Source: Mucilaginibacter sp. OK283 (GTDB taxonomy: Bacteria > Bacteroidota > Bacteroidia > Sphingobacteriales > Sphingobacteriaceae). From it: DNA of 64,000 nucleotides. The position numbers and the translations under genes were made by a program. Location: the NCBI RefSeq assembly GCF_900110415.1, contig NZ_FODR01000003.1:62001-126000 (forward strand), in the 5' to 3' direction. Within the stretch, counting starts at the first letter, position 1. The number at the start of each line of letters is the position of its first letter. This document shows positions 25,648 through 33,868 of this stretch, piece by piece. The notes under the pieces were generated by a model, which did no database searches, had not been told where the DNA came from, and saw only the letters and a list, made by a program, of their open reading frames with translations.

Positions 25648-26892
25648 ATGGCAAAAGTGCTGATCATAGGTGGTGGAATTGTAGGTTTAAGTTCTGCATA
25701 TTATTTACAAAAGGCCGGGCACCAGGTTACCGTGCTGGATAAAGGCGACCTGACTGATAGCTGTTCGTTCGGTAACGCGGGTATGATAGTACCCAGTCAC
25801 TTTATTCCCCTGGCAACTCCGGGTATGGTTTCGCAGGGCATCAAATGGATGTTTAACAGCAAAAGCCCATTTTATGTAAAACCGTCATTTAACCCGCAAC
25901 TTATCTCCTGGGGATTAAAATTTCTTCAAAAAGCAAATGCGGGGCACGTAGAGCGGTCGGCCACACCCTTAACTGAACTTTCTTTACTGAGCAAAAAGCT
26001 CTATGAAGACCTGAGTAAAGAGCCTGGCTTCAATTTCGACCTGGTTGAAAAAGGCATCCTGATGTTTTACAAAACCGAAAAGGCCGGCGAAGAGGAAGCA
26101 CACCTGGCCGAAAAGGGCCGTGAACTGGGTTTGGATATGGCCGTGCTTAGCCCTGCTGATTGTGTTAAGCTACAGCCCAACCTGGAGCTTGATGTATTAG
26201 GGGCGGTGCATTACCGTTGCGACGCGCACCTATCACCAAATAAGCTGATGGCGGCGCTGGTAAAATACCTTAAAGGTGTGGGGGTAAATCTTATTACGAA
26301 TAAAGAGGTTACTAAAATAGAAACTGTTGCGGGTAAAGTGGCCAGGGTTTTATCGCACAATGAAGAATTTACAGCCGATGAATATATTGTTGCGGGCGGC
26401 TCCTGGTCGCCGGCGATAGGTAAATTGCTGGGTGTTAAAATATTACTGATGCCGGGTAAAGGCTATTCTTTTAATGTGAAAGAACAAGTTCCATCCATGC
26501 AGATTCCTGCATTGCTGGCAGAAGCACGTGTAGCTATCACCCCGATGAATGGCGGCCTGCGCTACGGTGGCACCATGGAACTTGATAAAATTAATAGCCG
26601 CATCAACATGAACCGGGTAAAAGGTATTGTTGAGTCGGTACCTAAGTATTTTCCCGGCCTGAAACCTGCTGTACCTATCGAAAAAGATATCTGGTTTGGT
26701 TTCCGGCCATCATCTGCTGATGGCTTACCCTATATCGGCAGGAGCAACAAATTCAGCAACCTTGTTATAGCAACCGGGCACGGTATGATGGGCCTGAGTT
26801 TAGGAGCCGCTACAGGGTTATTAGTACAGGAAGTAATTTCGGGCGCAAAAACCAGCATTAATATTGAAGCTTTTGCACCGGATAGGAGTTAG
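25648..26892 (+). CDS. FAD-dependent D-amino acid dehydrogenase (probable D-hydroxyproline dehydrogenase)
   Basis: A 414-aa DadA-type flavoprotein. The FAD motif GGGIVGLSSAYYLQKAGHQ lies at residues 8-26, followed by VTVLDKGD; the second FAD contact is near the C-terminus at FRPSSADGLPYIGRS and ATGHGMMGLSLGAATG. There is no signal peptide. The context, next to a 4-hydroxyproline epimerase and a DHDPS-like deaminase, indicates oxidation of cis-4-hydroxy-D-proline. The final enzyme, alpha-ketoglutarate semialdehyde dehydrogenase, is not in the window. Confidence 0.85.
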   Translation: MAKVLIIGGGIVGLSSAYYLQKAGHQVTVLDKGDLTDSCSFGNAGMIVPSHFIPLATPGMVSQGIKWMFNSKSPFYVKPSFNPQLISWGLKFLQKANAGHVERSATPLTELSLLSKKLYEDLSKEPGFNFDLVEKGILMFYKTEKAGEEEAHLAEKGRELGLDMAVLSPADCVKLQPNLELDVLGAVHYRCDAHLSPNKLMAALVKYLKGVGVNLITNKEVTKIETVAGKVARVLSHNEEFTADEYIVAGGSWSPAIGKLLGVKILLMPGKGYSFNVKEQVPSMQIPALLAEARVAITPMNGGLRYGGTMELDKINSRINMNRVKGIVESVPKYFPGLKPAVPIEKDIWFGFRPSSADGLPYIGRSNKFSNLVIATGHGMMGLSLGAATGLLVQEVISGAKTSINIEAFAPDRS

Positions 26893-26934
26893 CAAAAACT
26901 GTAACTGTCGCGAGGTTTTGCCCTTAAAAAAACA

Positions 26935-26965
26935 GACTTACGAAGTTTTTAAAACTTCGTAAGTC
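26935..26965. terminator. Palindrome ACTTACGAAGTT...AACTTCGTAAGT between convergent genes
   Basis: A 31-base near-perfect palindrome with 15-bp arms (GACTTACGAAGTTTT / AAAACTTCGTAAGTC) lies between the convergent FAD dehydrogenase and serine hydrolase genes. A second copy with the same core is at 36113-36145. It can act as a bidirectional terminator and is also a repeat family member. Confidence 0.7.
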
Positions 26966-26988
26966 TTTCGGCGCTGATTCATTACTCC

Positions 26989-28071
26989 TTACAACGCCTC
27001 ATCCACCAAATGTTTCAATTCGTAATACCTTTCGTGCCTCCCATCGTTTTTAATGTAAAAACACATCATAAAAGCCGCATAATGCTTATCGTTGTTTACC
27101 CAGGGGAAACTGCCAAATAAACCCGGACTACTTACTGCCGGTGTTGGGTTTTGCGGGCCGGACGCTTTCAATACCCACTCGCCGAAACCATAACCGGCAT
27201 TGCCGGCTTCGTCGGGGGCATAGGCTATTTTTAGGTCTTTGGTTATCCGGTCAATCTGCATTTCATTAACACTTTTTTCGGTTAAAACGCGTTTGCCGTT
27301 AATGGTGCCTTTGTTTAATATCATCACCAAAAAGTTAAGGTAATCATTAGGGGTGCTCCAGGCGCCGCCGGCGGGGAAGGCTACGGGGCCTTTACCAAAA
27401 TCGGTATTGACCATGCCACAGGGGCCGGCAATGCGTTCGACAAAAAGGGTTTCAAAACTTTTACCGCTGATTTTCTCCATAACAGCTGCCGCCATTTGCA
27501 GGCCCACATTGCTATACCTGAACAATGAACCGGGCTTGCCTTCAATGGGCATATCCGCAATGTTTTGGATAGCTTGATCCATGCTGTGGATATCTTTCAT
27601 ATCCTGCAATGCCTCTTTTATAGGCGGCGCCTGGATGCCTGTAAGGTGCGATAGGCATTGGCTTATGGTAATGGCACCCTTGCCACTTTTGGAGAGTACA
27701 GGCAGGTATTTACCTACGGTATCGGTCAATTTCAACTTGCCCTCGTCAACAAAAGTCATCACCAAAGCTGCGCTAAACCATTTGCTGCAACTGGCTACAG
27801 GGATTTTGGTGGTGGTTGTAAAAGCATCAAGGTTAGGTGTTTTGCCCATTTTACGGGCAATCATTTTTGTGGCAAACCTTTGCTTCATGGTCATTTCATC
27901 CTTGCTGCCGGTGTAAATGATTTTGCCATCTTTATAAACCATAAGCACGGTACGGCCGCCCATTTTTTCCGTATTATCGGCAAGCCATTGGTCAACCTTT
28001 TCAAAATGGTGCTGGGCTTTTGCCGTGGCAAAAGCAAAGACAAACAGGATTGCGGTTATAATCTTTTTCAT
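26989..28071 (-). CDS. Serine hydrolase, class C beta-lactamase/DD-peptidase family
   Basis: A 360-aa exported protein. The signal peptide ends near AKA-Q (residue 19-20). The S-x-x-K motif is S94-C-S-K97 in PVASCSKWFSA, the Y-x-N motif is seen as YSNVGLQMA, and the third motif region lies near PGLFGSFPWV. Enzymes of this family hydrolyse esters, amides or D-peptides; they are not necessarily beta-lactamases. It is a single minus-strand gene that shares its 3' end with the palindromic element. Confidence 0.85.
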   Translation of the reverse strand: MKKIITAILFVFAFATAKAQHHFEKVDQWLADNTEKMGGRTVLMVYKDGKIIYTGSKDEMTMKQRFATKMIARKMGKTPNLDAFTTTTKIPVASCSKWFSAALVMTFVDEGKLKLTDTVGKYLPVLSKSGKGAITISQCLSHLTGIQAPPIKEALQDMKDIHSMDQAIQNIADMPIEGKPGSLFRYSNVGLQMAAAVMEKISGKSFETLFVERIAGPCGMVNTDFGKGPVAFPAGGAWSTPNDYLNFLVMILNKGTINGKRVLTEKSVNEMQIDRITKDLKIAYAPDEAGNAGYGFGEWVLKASGPQNPTPAVSSPGLFGSFPWVNNDKHYAAFMMCFYIKNDGRHERYYELKHLVDEAL

Positions 28072-28268
28072 GATATCAGTATTATTTCAATCTGTAATAT
28101 AGCGACGGGTTTTGACCTGGAAACTGTAGTGTTGCGCAACAGGTGAAATAGTGAAAAATATTATCTATCTAATAATCAATATTTTATGAATTGTCATAAA
28201 ATAAAAATCGCAACAAAACCGCAACAGCAGGCTAAAATATAGCCAACCACAGATGCCATGCCCTCAAA

Positions 28269-28679
28269 TTATTGTTTCTCCTTAATCTTTTCCATTAGTT
28301 TCGCCTTCATCTCCTCCTCAAAATCCTTGTATTGTTTAAACTGTGCCGGGGTGAATACGCCTTTTAACTCCTGGTCTTTTGCTTCCTGCAAACTCCTGGC
28401 CTGTTTCATTTTGCTAAAGCGGCCATCGTCGCTTTTTATAATGGTCTGCATTTTACGGGCGTAAGTTAAATTAATAGCCTGTACTTTGCCCTCTTGGGCG
28501 GCATCCAGTTTTAGTTTGCTCTTCATCATTTCCGTCTGAAACTGGGCCCGTTGTTCCGGGGTAGAGTTTTTAAAATCGGGCATGCCGGTTTGGGCAATTG
28601 CCGGTTTGCCCATCAGTATAGTAAAAGTCATTACAGCGGTTATTAGCCAAAGCCTTCCTATTATTCCTTGCTTTTTCAT
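28269..28679 (-). CDS. Small secreted helical protein, unknown
   Basis: A 136-aa protein with a hydrophobic signal (LWLITAVMTFTILMGKPAIAQ). The mature part is strongly helical and charged (TPEQRAQFQTEMMKSKLKL, LKGVFTPAQFKQYKDFEEEMK), resembling Spy/CpxP-like periplasmic proteins of Bacteroidota with repeated LTPEQ-type phrases. The start at MKKQG is preferred over an upstream in-frame ATG because it begins the signal peptide. It lies 26 bases after the next gene and may share its transcript. Confidence 0.65.
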   Translation of the reverse strand: MKKQGIIGRLWLITAVMTFTILMGKPAIAQTGMPDFKNSTPEQRAQFQTEMMKSKLKLDAAQEGKVQAINLTYARKMQTIIKSDDGRFSKMKQARSLQEAKDQELKGVFTPAQFKQYKDFEEEMKAKLMEKIKEKQ

Positions 28680-28705
28680 TGTGTATATTTTAGCTAAAAT
28701 ACTGT

Positions 28706-29428
28706 TTACCATTGAATAGCATAGCTGGTGCCGCTATTTAAAAGTAGGGTAGCCTTGTTGTCGCCAAGAAAGGTGATGGTGCCTGCAAAACTGAAAGACT
28801 TGCCGGACGACGACGAGCCTGTAAGCTTAACCGCGGCGCTGCCCGATACTATTTTTAAAGTAGTTTTATCAACCAGTATGTTTGACGATGTAATGCTTAA
28901 ATTGCTTGTGAAGGTGTATTTACGGGCAATTTTTGAGGTTTCGGTGCCGGTATGGGTAAAAGTGGTGCTTAAGGAATAAGTTGATGCAGATGGCTGCAAA
29001 TTAGTGAGTACAAAGCCGCCTGTGCTACTGCCGTTTGACGACATGCGCGTGCCATCAAAAGTGTGCGAACCGGTAAAATTAAAGGTAAGTTGGCTGGGCA
29101 CGATACCGGCGCAGGTGAGCATGTAATTCCAGCTGAGGTTGTAGCTGTATGATGGTGTGGCACCCGCCGCGCTTGTTTTGGTTAAGGTTGAGTCCTTTTT
29201 AACGCCGCAACTTAGTACAACCGTTTTATAGATAGTTACGGAGCTGTTTACCTGTAAGGCAAACCCGCCAGTTGTTGGCGTTACAGCATCGGTAGTAAGT
29301 TCTGCCGCGTCGGCTTCGGTAACAGACACGTCGGTGGCTGCAACGCCATCTTTTTTACAGGAGTTTAAACCTAAACCAAGGCTTGATGCCATCAGCAATA
29401 TCACCATTGTTGTTTTTACGTTTTTCAT
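28706..29428 (-). CDS. Secreted lipoprotein, unknown
   Basis: A 240-aa probable lipoprotein: the signal sequence ends in a lipobox-like LNSC (C24). The mature part is rich in Ser, Thr and Gly with strand-like alternation (YTFTSNLSITSSNILVD, GKSFSFAGTITFLG), suggesting a beta-sandwich. I do not recognise a family. It is followed on the same strand by the Spy-like protein. Confidence 0.65.
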   Translation of the reverse strand: MKNVKTTMVILLMASSLGLGLNSCKKDGVAATDVSVTEADAAELTTDAVTPTTGGFALQVNSSVTIYKTVVLSCGVKKDSTLTKTSAAGATPSYSYNLSWNYMLTCAGIVPSQLTFNFTGSHTFDGTRMSSNGSSTGGFVLTNLQPSASTYSLSTTFTHTGTETSKIARKYTFTSNLSITSSNILVDKTTLKIVSGSAAVKLTGSSSSGKSFSFAGTITFLGDNKATLLLNSGTSYAIQW

Positions 29429-29456
29429 GATATTAAATTTTAATGTTATGTATATA

Positions 29457-30326
29457 TTATTCGGTTTGATTTTCTACGATTAGGGTATTACCTGCTGATA
29501 GCTTTGCTTGGCTAACACCGGCTTTTTGAGGGTGATTGTACCTGGGGGAGCTCTTCATTTCAGAAAGCTTTTTATTTTTAAACAGATCTATAAACCCGCG
29601 GGCAACCAAAACAAATGGATTGTTGCTCACAAAACCGGTGGTTAGGCCATAGTTTACCTTTTCGGTTTCGGGCTGATAAGTGCCAAATAATTTATCCCAG
29701 ATGATGAAAACCCCTCCGAAGTTTTTATCAATATAAACAGGATTGCTGCCATGATGCACCCGGTGCGATGATGGTGTATCCATTACATGTTCTACCACGC
29801 CCAATTTGCCAACAACTTCTGTATGTAAAAAGAATTGATAAGCCAGGTTAAGTACATACGATATCACAATAAAGTCTGTTGGCATACCCAATAATGCTGC
29901 CGGAATAAAAAACAGCGGACTAACAATTGCCGAAAACCAGTTAAGCCTGTAAGCTGTCGTAAGATTCATGTGCATGGCCGAGTGATGGATAAGATGGAAT
30001 GCCCAAAGCGGTTTCCAATGGTGAGAGATGCGGTGAAACCAGTAGTAGATAAAATCGGCGGTAAAAAAAGTGAGCAGGAAAACCCAGCCATTCCTGGGTA
30101 ATGTGAAGGGCGCCAATTTGGCAAAAAAGCCAAGTACGGCTAACTGGTAGCCGGCGAAGATATATTTGGAGAACTGGAAGCCAACAAAAACATACAGGTT
30201 TGAAAACGTTTCTTTAACGTCGTAAACGTTTTTATCTTTCTTCCAGTTCCAGATAATTTCGGCCGTTACAAGTAGTGCCAGAAATAATAATATGTATATG
30301 CGGTATGGGCCAATTTGATGTTTCAT
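29457..30326 (-). CDS. Sterol desaturase/fatty acid hydroxylase family protein
   Basis: A 289-aa integral membrane protein with the di-iron histidine motifs of the family: HRISHH, HLIHHSAMHMN and HRVHHG. Several membrane segments precede them. Such enzymes hydroxylate or desaturate lipid chains; the substrate is not determinable here. About 89-114 bases upstream lies a candidate LytTR site (30415-30440), and the neighbouring upstream gene is a LytTR response regulator, so lipid modification may be under that system. This regulatory link is inferred. Confidence 0.86.
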   Translation of the reverse strand: MKHQIGPYRIYILLFLALLVTAEIIWNWKKDKNVYDVKETFSNLYVFVGFQFSKYIFAGYQLAVLGFFAKLAPFTLPRNGWVFLLTFFTADFIYYWFHRISHHWKPLWAFHLIHHSAMHMNLTTAYRLNWFSAIVSPLFFIPAALLGMPTDFIVISYVLNLAYQFFLHTEVVGKLGVVEHVMDTPSSHRVHHGSNPVYIDKNFGGVFIIWDKLFGTYQPETEKVNYGLTTGFVSNNPFVLVARGFIDLFKNKKLSEMKSSPRYNHPQKAGVSQAKLSAGNTLIVENQTE

Positions 30327-30414
30327 TTTCTTAGTCGTTTGAATTATTTTGTCGTTTTTTGATTGACAATATAAAGTTGACCAGAAAATGCGGCTTAAGT
30401 TTGATGAAACCCGG

Positions 30415-30440
30415 CGAAGCTGAAAAACCGGGGGCCGAAG
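30415..30440 (-). promoter_or_regulatory. Candidate LytTR operator upstream of the fatty acid hydroxylase gene
   Basis: On the + strand CGAAG occurs at 30415-30419 and 30436-30440, exactly 21 bases apart, within GCGAAGCTGAAAAACCGGGG. The same pattern with the same spacing is found at 32342-32367 before the kinase gene. Adjacent words (GATGAAACCCGGCGAAG) suggest a third partial copy. Confidence 0.5.
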
Positions 30441-30500
30441 TGACTGTACTCGTTATTTCCGTTTGATAAATCCGAAATCGAACATCCGAAATCAAAAATA

Positions 30501-31280
30501 TCAGCTATCTACCCATTTTTTAAACTCCGGCACCCTTGCTTTGCTGATGAGGATTTTCTCCGGTGGTTCGGGTTTCATTTTCAGCGACAGGCGCCCGTTA
30601 AAATAAAAGTCAACTTCGGTTAGCGCCTTGCGGTTGATGATGAACTGCCGGTTGGCACGAAAAAACATATCGGGCTCCAACTGTTGCTCCAGTTGCTCCA
30701 TTGTAAATTCGATGTTGTATTGTTGGCCGTCTGTGGTTTGGGCGTATACTATTTCATGCGCGGTATAAAACCAGGAAATTTTAGCGGTTTCAACCGGGAT
30801 CAGCTTATTCCGGAAATGAACCAGGAATGATTTTTTATGCGGTTTTGCCAATATTTTTACCTGTTGCAGCAGTTGCTCAAAGGATGGGTTCGCATCGTTT
30901 TTGGGCCCTTGCACTACCAGGCGTTTAAACTTGCTTAGCGACAGCTCAATTTCGGCCTCATCAAAAGGTTTAAGAATATAATCAATACCATTATTTTTAA
31001 AGGCCTGAATGGCATAATCGTTATAAGCCGTCACAAATATTACCGGTTTCAGAATCTCGGCCTGCTTAAAAATATCAAAGGATACGCCATCAGCAAGGCG
31101 GATATCCATAAATACAAGGTCGTAACTATCGGGATTGGCATTAAACCATTCCACCGCGTCTTTTACATCGGGCAGGGATGCCGTAATAATTATATTGTCA
31201 TCAAGGTTTTGCAGCACATGTGCCAGGTTACGGGCAGTAACAGGTTCGTCTTCAACTATAACAACACGTAGTTTATTCAT
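30501..31280 (-). CDS. LytTR-family response regulator (second system)
   Basis: A 259-aa regulator. The receiver has E10/D11, phospho-acceptor D59 in VFMDIRLADG, TAYNDYA and the lysine in LKPF. The C-terminal half is a LytTR domain (FLVHFRNKLIPVETAKISWF, FFRANRQFIINRKAL). It overlaps the kinase gene by eight bases. Repeats at 30415-30440 and 32342-32367 with 21-base spacing lie on both sides of this pair and are the natural binding-site candidates. Confidence 0.93.
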   Translation of the reverse strand: MNKLRVVIVEDEPVTARNLAHVLQNLDDNIIITASLPDVKDAVEWFNANPDSYDLVFMDIRLADGVSFDIFKQAEILKPVIFVTAYNDYAIQAFKNNGIDYILKPFDEAEIELSLSKFKRLVVQGPKNDANPSFEQLLQQVKILAKPHKKSFLVHFRNKLIPVETAKISWFYTAHEIVYAQTTDGQQYNIEFTMEQLEQQLEPDMFFRANRQFIINRKALTEVDFYFNGRLSLKMKPEPPEKILISKARVPEFKKWVDS

Positions 31281-32295
31281 GTTTCAAAGGGAGCTTAACT
31301 GTAAAATGGCTGGTAGTTTGTTCAATGTCTATTTCCCGTTGCATCAATATTTTGTAGCGCTGGTTAAGGTTAGACAGGCCCGTGCCGGTGCCATCTGCAT
31401 CTACCGGGTTAAGGTTGTTACTTACAGATAATTCGTCACCGCACATTTTAATGGTTACCTGCAATGGCGTTTTTAAGGTAGCGGCGTTGTGCTTAGCCGC
31501 ATTCTCCAACAAAGGCTGTAACGATAAATGTGGCAGTTTGTATTGCAGGAAGATATCGCCCACGTCAATTGTTAACTCAAAAGCATTTTCAAACCGCATT
31601 TTTAACAACTGCGCAAATGATTCCACTATGGTTAATTCCTCCTTTATAGTAACCAGATTGCTGACAGGCTTAATTAATGTATATCTGAAAACCGACGACA
31701 GGTGTTTGATATATTGCTGTGCCAGGGCCGGGTTTTCGCGCACCACGCCCGATAAACTGCTCAGCGAGTTAAATAAAAAGTGTGGGTTAAGCTGCTCTTT
31801 TAATAACTCCAGTTCGGCTGTGGTATATGCATTTTTAAGTTGCTCGTTTTCAATGGCCTGTTGTTTGTTTTGGCGCAGCAGCAGCACTATCTTTATAATA
31901 ATACCAATTAGTAAAGCTGCTAAAGCGTACCGGGTTAAATATCCCAGCCAAAAGGCGCCCCTTATTTGGTTGGGGTTAAAGCTAAATACCCGTTTTTGCA
32001 CGCCGCCTATCAGCACCATACCAACAAATGCAATTAAAAAATTGAGCGACAGATAGCGCAGGTATCTGTTATTGTCGCGATACCTTGCCAACCGGCCGCA
32101 GCCCAAATTGAGCGAGAATAAGAAGTAGCAGAAACCAAGCTGCGCCAATAATTGGTAGGCAAATTCCGCAGCGTTAAATCGCCAGTAATGGGCCACAATG
32201 CCATTTTCGCGCAGGGCGAGCAACCTCCCGCTATTAAGCATTACGGCTATCAGCAGCGAACAGTAAAACCATAACTGTTTCCCGGTTTTTTCCAT
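31273..32295 (-). CDS. LytS-type sensor histidine kinase (second system)
   Basis: A 340-aa membrane kinase. Residues 10-140 carry four hydrophobic segments; the His_kinase domain starts at LKEQLNPHFLFNSLSSLSG with H172, followed by LSLQPLLENAAKHNA (N-box) and GTGTGLSNLNQRY (G-box). It is the promoter-proximal gene of the pair. A candidate LytTR site at 32342-32367 upstream suggests autoregulation. Overall similar to the kinase at 1528 but with low identity in the membrane part. Confidence 0.92.
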   Translation of the reverse strand: MEKTGKQLWFYCSLLIAVMLNSGRLLALRENGIVAHYWRFNAAEFAYQLLAQLGFCYFLFSLNLGCGRLARYRDNNRYLRYLSLNFLIAFVGMVLIGGVQKRVFSFNPNQIRGAFWLGYLTRYALAALLIGIIIKIVLLLRQNKQQAIENEQLKNAYTTAELELLKEQLNPHFLFNSLSSLSGVVRENPALAQQYIKHLSSVFRYTLIKPVSNLVTIKEELTIVESFAQLLKMRFENAFELTIDVGDIFLQYKLPHLSLQPLLENAAKHNAATLKTPLQVTIKMCGDELSVSNNLNPVDADGTGTGLSNLNQRYKILMQREIDIEQTTSHFTVKLPLKHE

Positions 32296-32341
32296 CAGGT
32301 AAATCTAATTAAAGATAGCTACAGGCAACAGAAAATTTGGG

Positions 32342-32367
32342 TGAAGCTGAAAATTTGGAGGGCGAAG
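32342..32367 (-). promoter_or_regulatory. Candidate LytTR operator between the kinase gene and a divergent lipoprotein gene
   Basis: TGAAG at 32342-32346 and CGAAG at 32363-32367 on the + strand are 21 bases apart, within GTGAAGCTGAAAATTTGGAG; the stretch GAAGCTGAAAA is identical to that at 30415. A second direct repeat, GAAAATTTGG, lies at 32331 and 32349. The site could serve both the kinase gene (47 bases away) and the lipoprotein gene at 32444. Confidence 0.5.
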
Positions 32368-32416
32368 GCATTCCCGTCCTCTCAAAATTATTACCCACAT
32401 CTATAGTTAATTTCTT

Positions 32417-32424
32417 TATATTTG
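32417..32424 (+). promoter_or_regulatory. Candidate -7 box (TATATTTG) for the lipoprotein gene
   Basis: An exact TAnnTTTG match 19 bases before the ATG at 32444. No clear TTG -33. Confidence 0.42.
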
Positions 32425-32443
32425 TTTATCCATATCCGTTATA

Positions 32444-33223
32444 ATGAGAAAGTTATCATTGTGCCTTGCCATATTGGCGCTGGCCTTTTGTACAGTATCC
32501 TCGTGCAAAAAGAATGGCGAGCCTAACGCCCCTGTGGGAGAAATTGCCATTAGTAAGTTAAGGATAAAAATAAACGAACCCGACTCGATGTTGCTGGTAG
32601 GAGCCGATAGCACTAAAACGGTTACCTGGGTGGTGAACCCCGCGGGTTTTGATACTTTGCGCACCGTAAAAAATGCCGCCCGAATTAAGTTCACCAAAGC
32701 CGGAAACTACACCATCAGCGCAAAAAATAACAATATTACCTCGAAAAGTATAGTGATAACGGTTATCGATTCGGTATATGCACCCCCGGTGTATTTTATT
32801 CCGTTCGATAAAGGTGAGCAAATCACCTTTGTGCCGCAGTATGTAAAAAGTGCTACGTCCGACTCGGCATACTTGGCGTTTACGGTTAGTACCCAAAAAA
32901 AATATTGTACCAACTTTATGTTTACCTATAGTATTTATATGCCGTACCCGTTACATGATAAGTATTATATCAATTTCATTGGGGCATCTATAAAAAGCTT
33001 CGACAATACAGCCTGTACCGGTACTGCGGTATTAACGGGGCACTATAATTATGCATCTTACCAGCCCGTGTTAAAAGAGGGTACCTATGGGTTTTATGCG
33101 GGCTTTGGCCAGGATATTGACCATGATTACGTAGGCAGCATGGAAGTTACGGCCACACAGATCATCTTTCACTGGGACGATTCAACGGGGATAATTATTT
33201 CGCCGAAGGTGCTGGCACGGTAG
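32444..33223 (+). CDS. Secreted lipoprotein, unknown
   Basis: A 259-aa probable outer-membrane-anchored lipoprotein with a lipobox VSSC (C21) followed by KKNGEP. The mature part begins with an Ig-like stretch (TKTVTWVVNPAGFDTLRTVKN, residues about 50-110) resembling PKD-type domains and continues with a beta-rich region. It is divergent from the second LytTR kinase gene and shares its control region. No family beyond a PKD-like domain could be recognised. Confidence 0.65.
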   Translation: MRKLSLCLAILALAFCTVSSCKKNGEPNAPVGEIAISKLRIKINEPDSMLLVGADSTKTVTWVVNPAGFDTLRTVKNAARIKFTKAGNYTISAKNNNITSKSIVITVIDSVYAPPVYFIPFDKGEQITFVPQYVKSATSDSAYLAFTVSTQKKYCTNFMFTYSIYMPYPLHDKYYINFIGASIKSFDNTACTGTAVLTGHYNYASYQPVLKEGTYGFYAGFGQDIDHDYVGSMEVTATQIIFHWDDSTGIIISPKVLAR

Positions 33224-33463
33224 AGAACATGCAGTTGCAAATCAAATTAATGCTCCGGTGCGTCTTTAATCCTGATCGTGGCAAAAACGGCCATTGTGAT
33301 TATGATGATCTCTACCAGATACTCGGGTAATCAAAGAAAAACAGGCGGATGATAATTTATGATACAACCTATTCAGGTGAGTCTTTTCTCATCTTTTTAC
33401 AAAAGTCCACTTAACTTATCGCAGCTTTTTAACATCTTTACGGTATACATATTTTAAGTACAA

Positions 33464-33868
33464 ATGCAGCATTGGTTAGTAAAATCCGAACCCGTAAAAT
33501 ATAGCTGGGAAAAATTTAATAAAGATGGCCGTACCTTTTGGGATGGCGTACGCAACTACCAGGCACGCAATAATTTAAGATTGATGCAGGAGGGCGACCT
33601 GGTGTTGTTTTACCACAGTAATGATGGCAAGGAAGTAGTGGGTATAGCCAAAGTAGTTAAAGAAGCCTACCAGGACCCCACAACCGAAGACCCAAACTGG
33701 GTGGTGGTTGATCTTTCGCCGGTAGAAACATTGAAGAAGCCGGTAACATTAGAGACAATAAAAGCCGATGAACAACTGAAGGATGTTGGACTGGTAAGGC
33801 AAGGCCGGCTTTCGGTAATGGCATTAAAACGCGAGGAGTTTGACCGTATTTTAGAACTGGGCAGTTAA
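33464..33868 (+). CDS. EVE domain protein
   Basis: A 134-aa protein consisting of one EVE domain: WLVKSEPVKYSWEKF at the N-terminus, TFWDGVRNYQARNNL and GDLVLFYHSN in the middle. EVE domains belong to the PUA-like fold and bind modified nucleobases in DNA or RNA. Its stop codon overlaps by one base the start of the CBM9-like gene, so the two are translationally coupled. In the absence of restriction or modification genes nearby, a house-keeping RNA role is as likely as a defence role. Confidence 0.9.
   Translation: MQHWLVKSEPVKYSWEKFNKDGRTFWDGVRNYQARNNLRLMQEGDLVLFYHSNDGKEVVGIAKVVKEAYQDPTTEDPNWVVVDLSPVETLKKPVTLETIKADEQLKDVGLVRQGRLSVMALKREEFDRILELGS

Noticed and set aside
31382..32056. 224-codon + strand frame opposite the second histidine kinase.
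   Set aside because: Lies wholly within the kinase gene, Ser/Cys-rich shadow translation with no domain.
33247..33333. Minus-strand stretch that reads like the end of a membrane protein (EYLVEIIIITMAVF).
   Set aside because: Only 28 codons, preceded by a stop and without a start; could be a gene relic but cannot be supported.
33464..33868. EVE protein as part of a modification-dependent defence island.
   Set aside because: No restriction, methyltransferase or nuclease gene beside it; neighbours are carbohydrate proteins.
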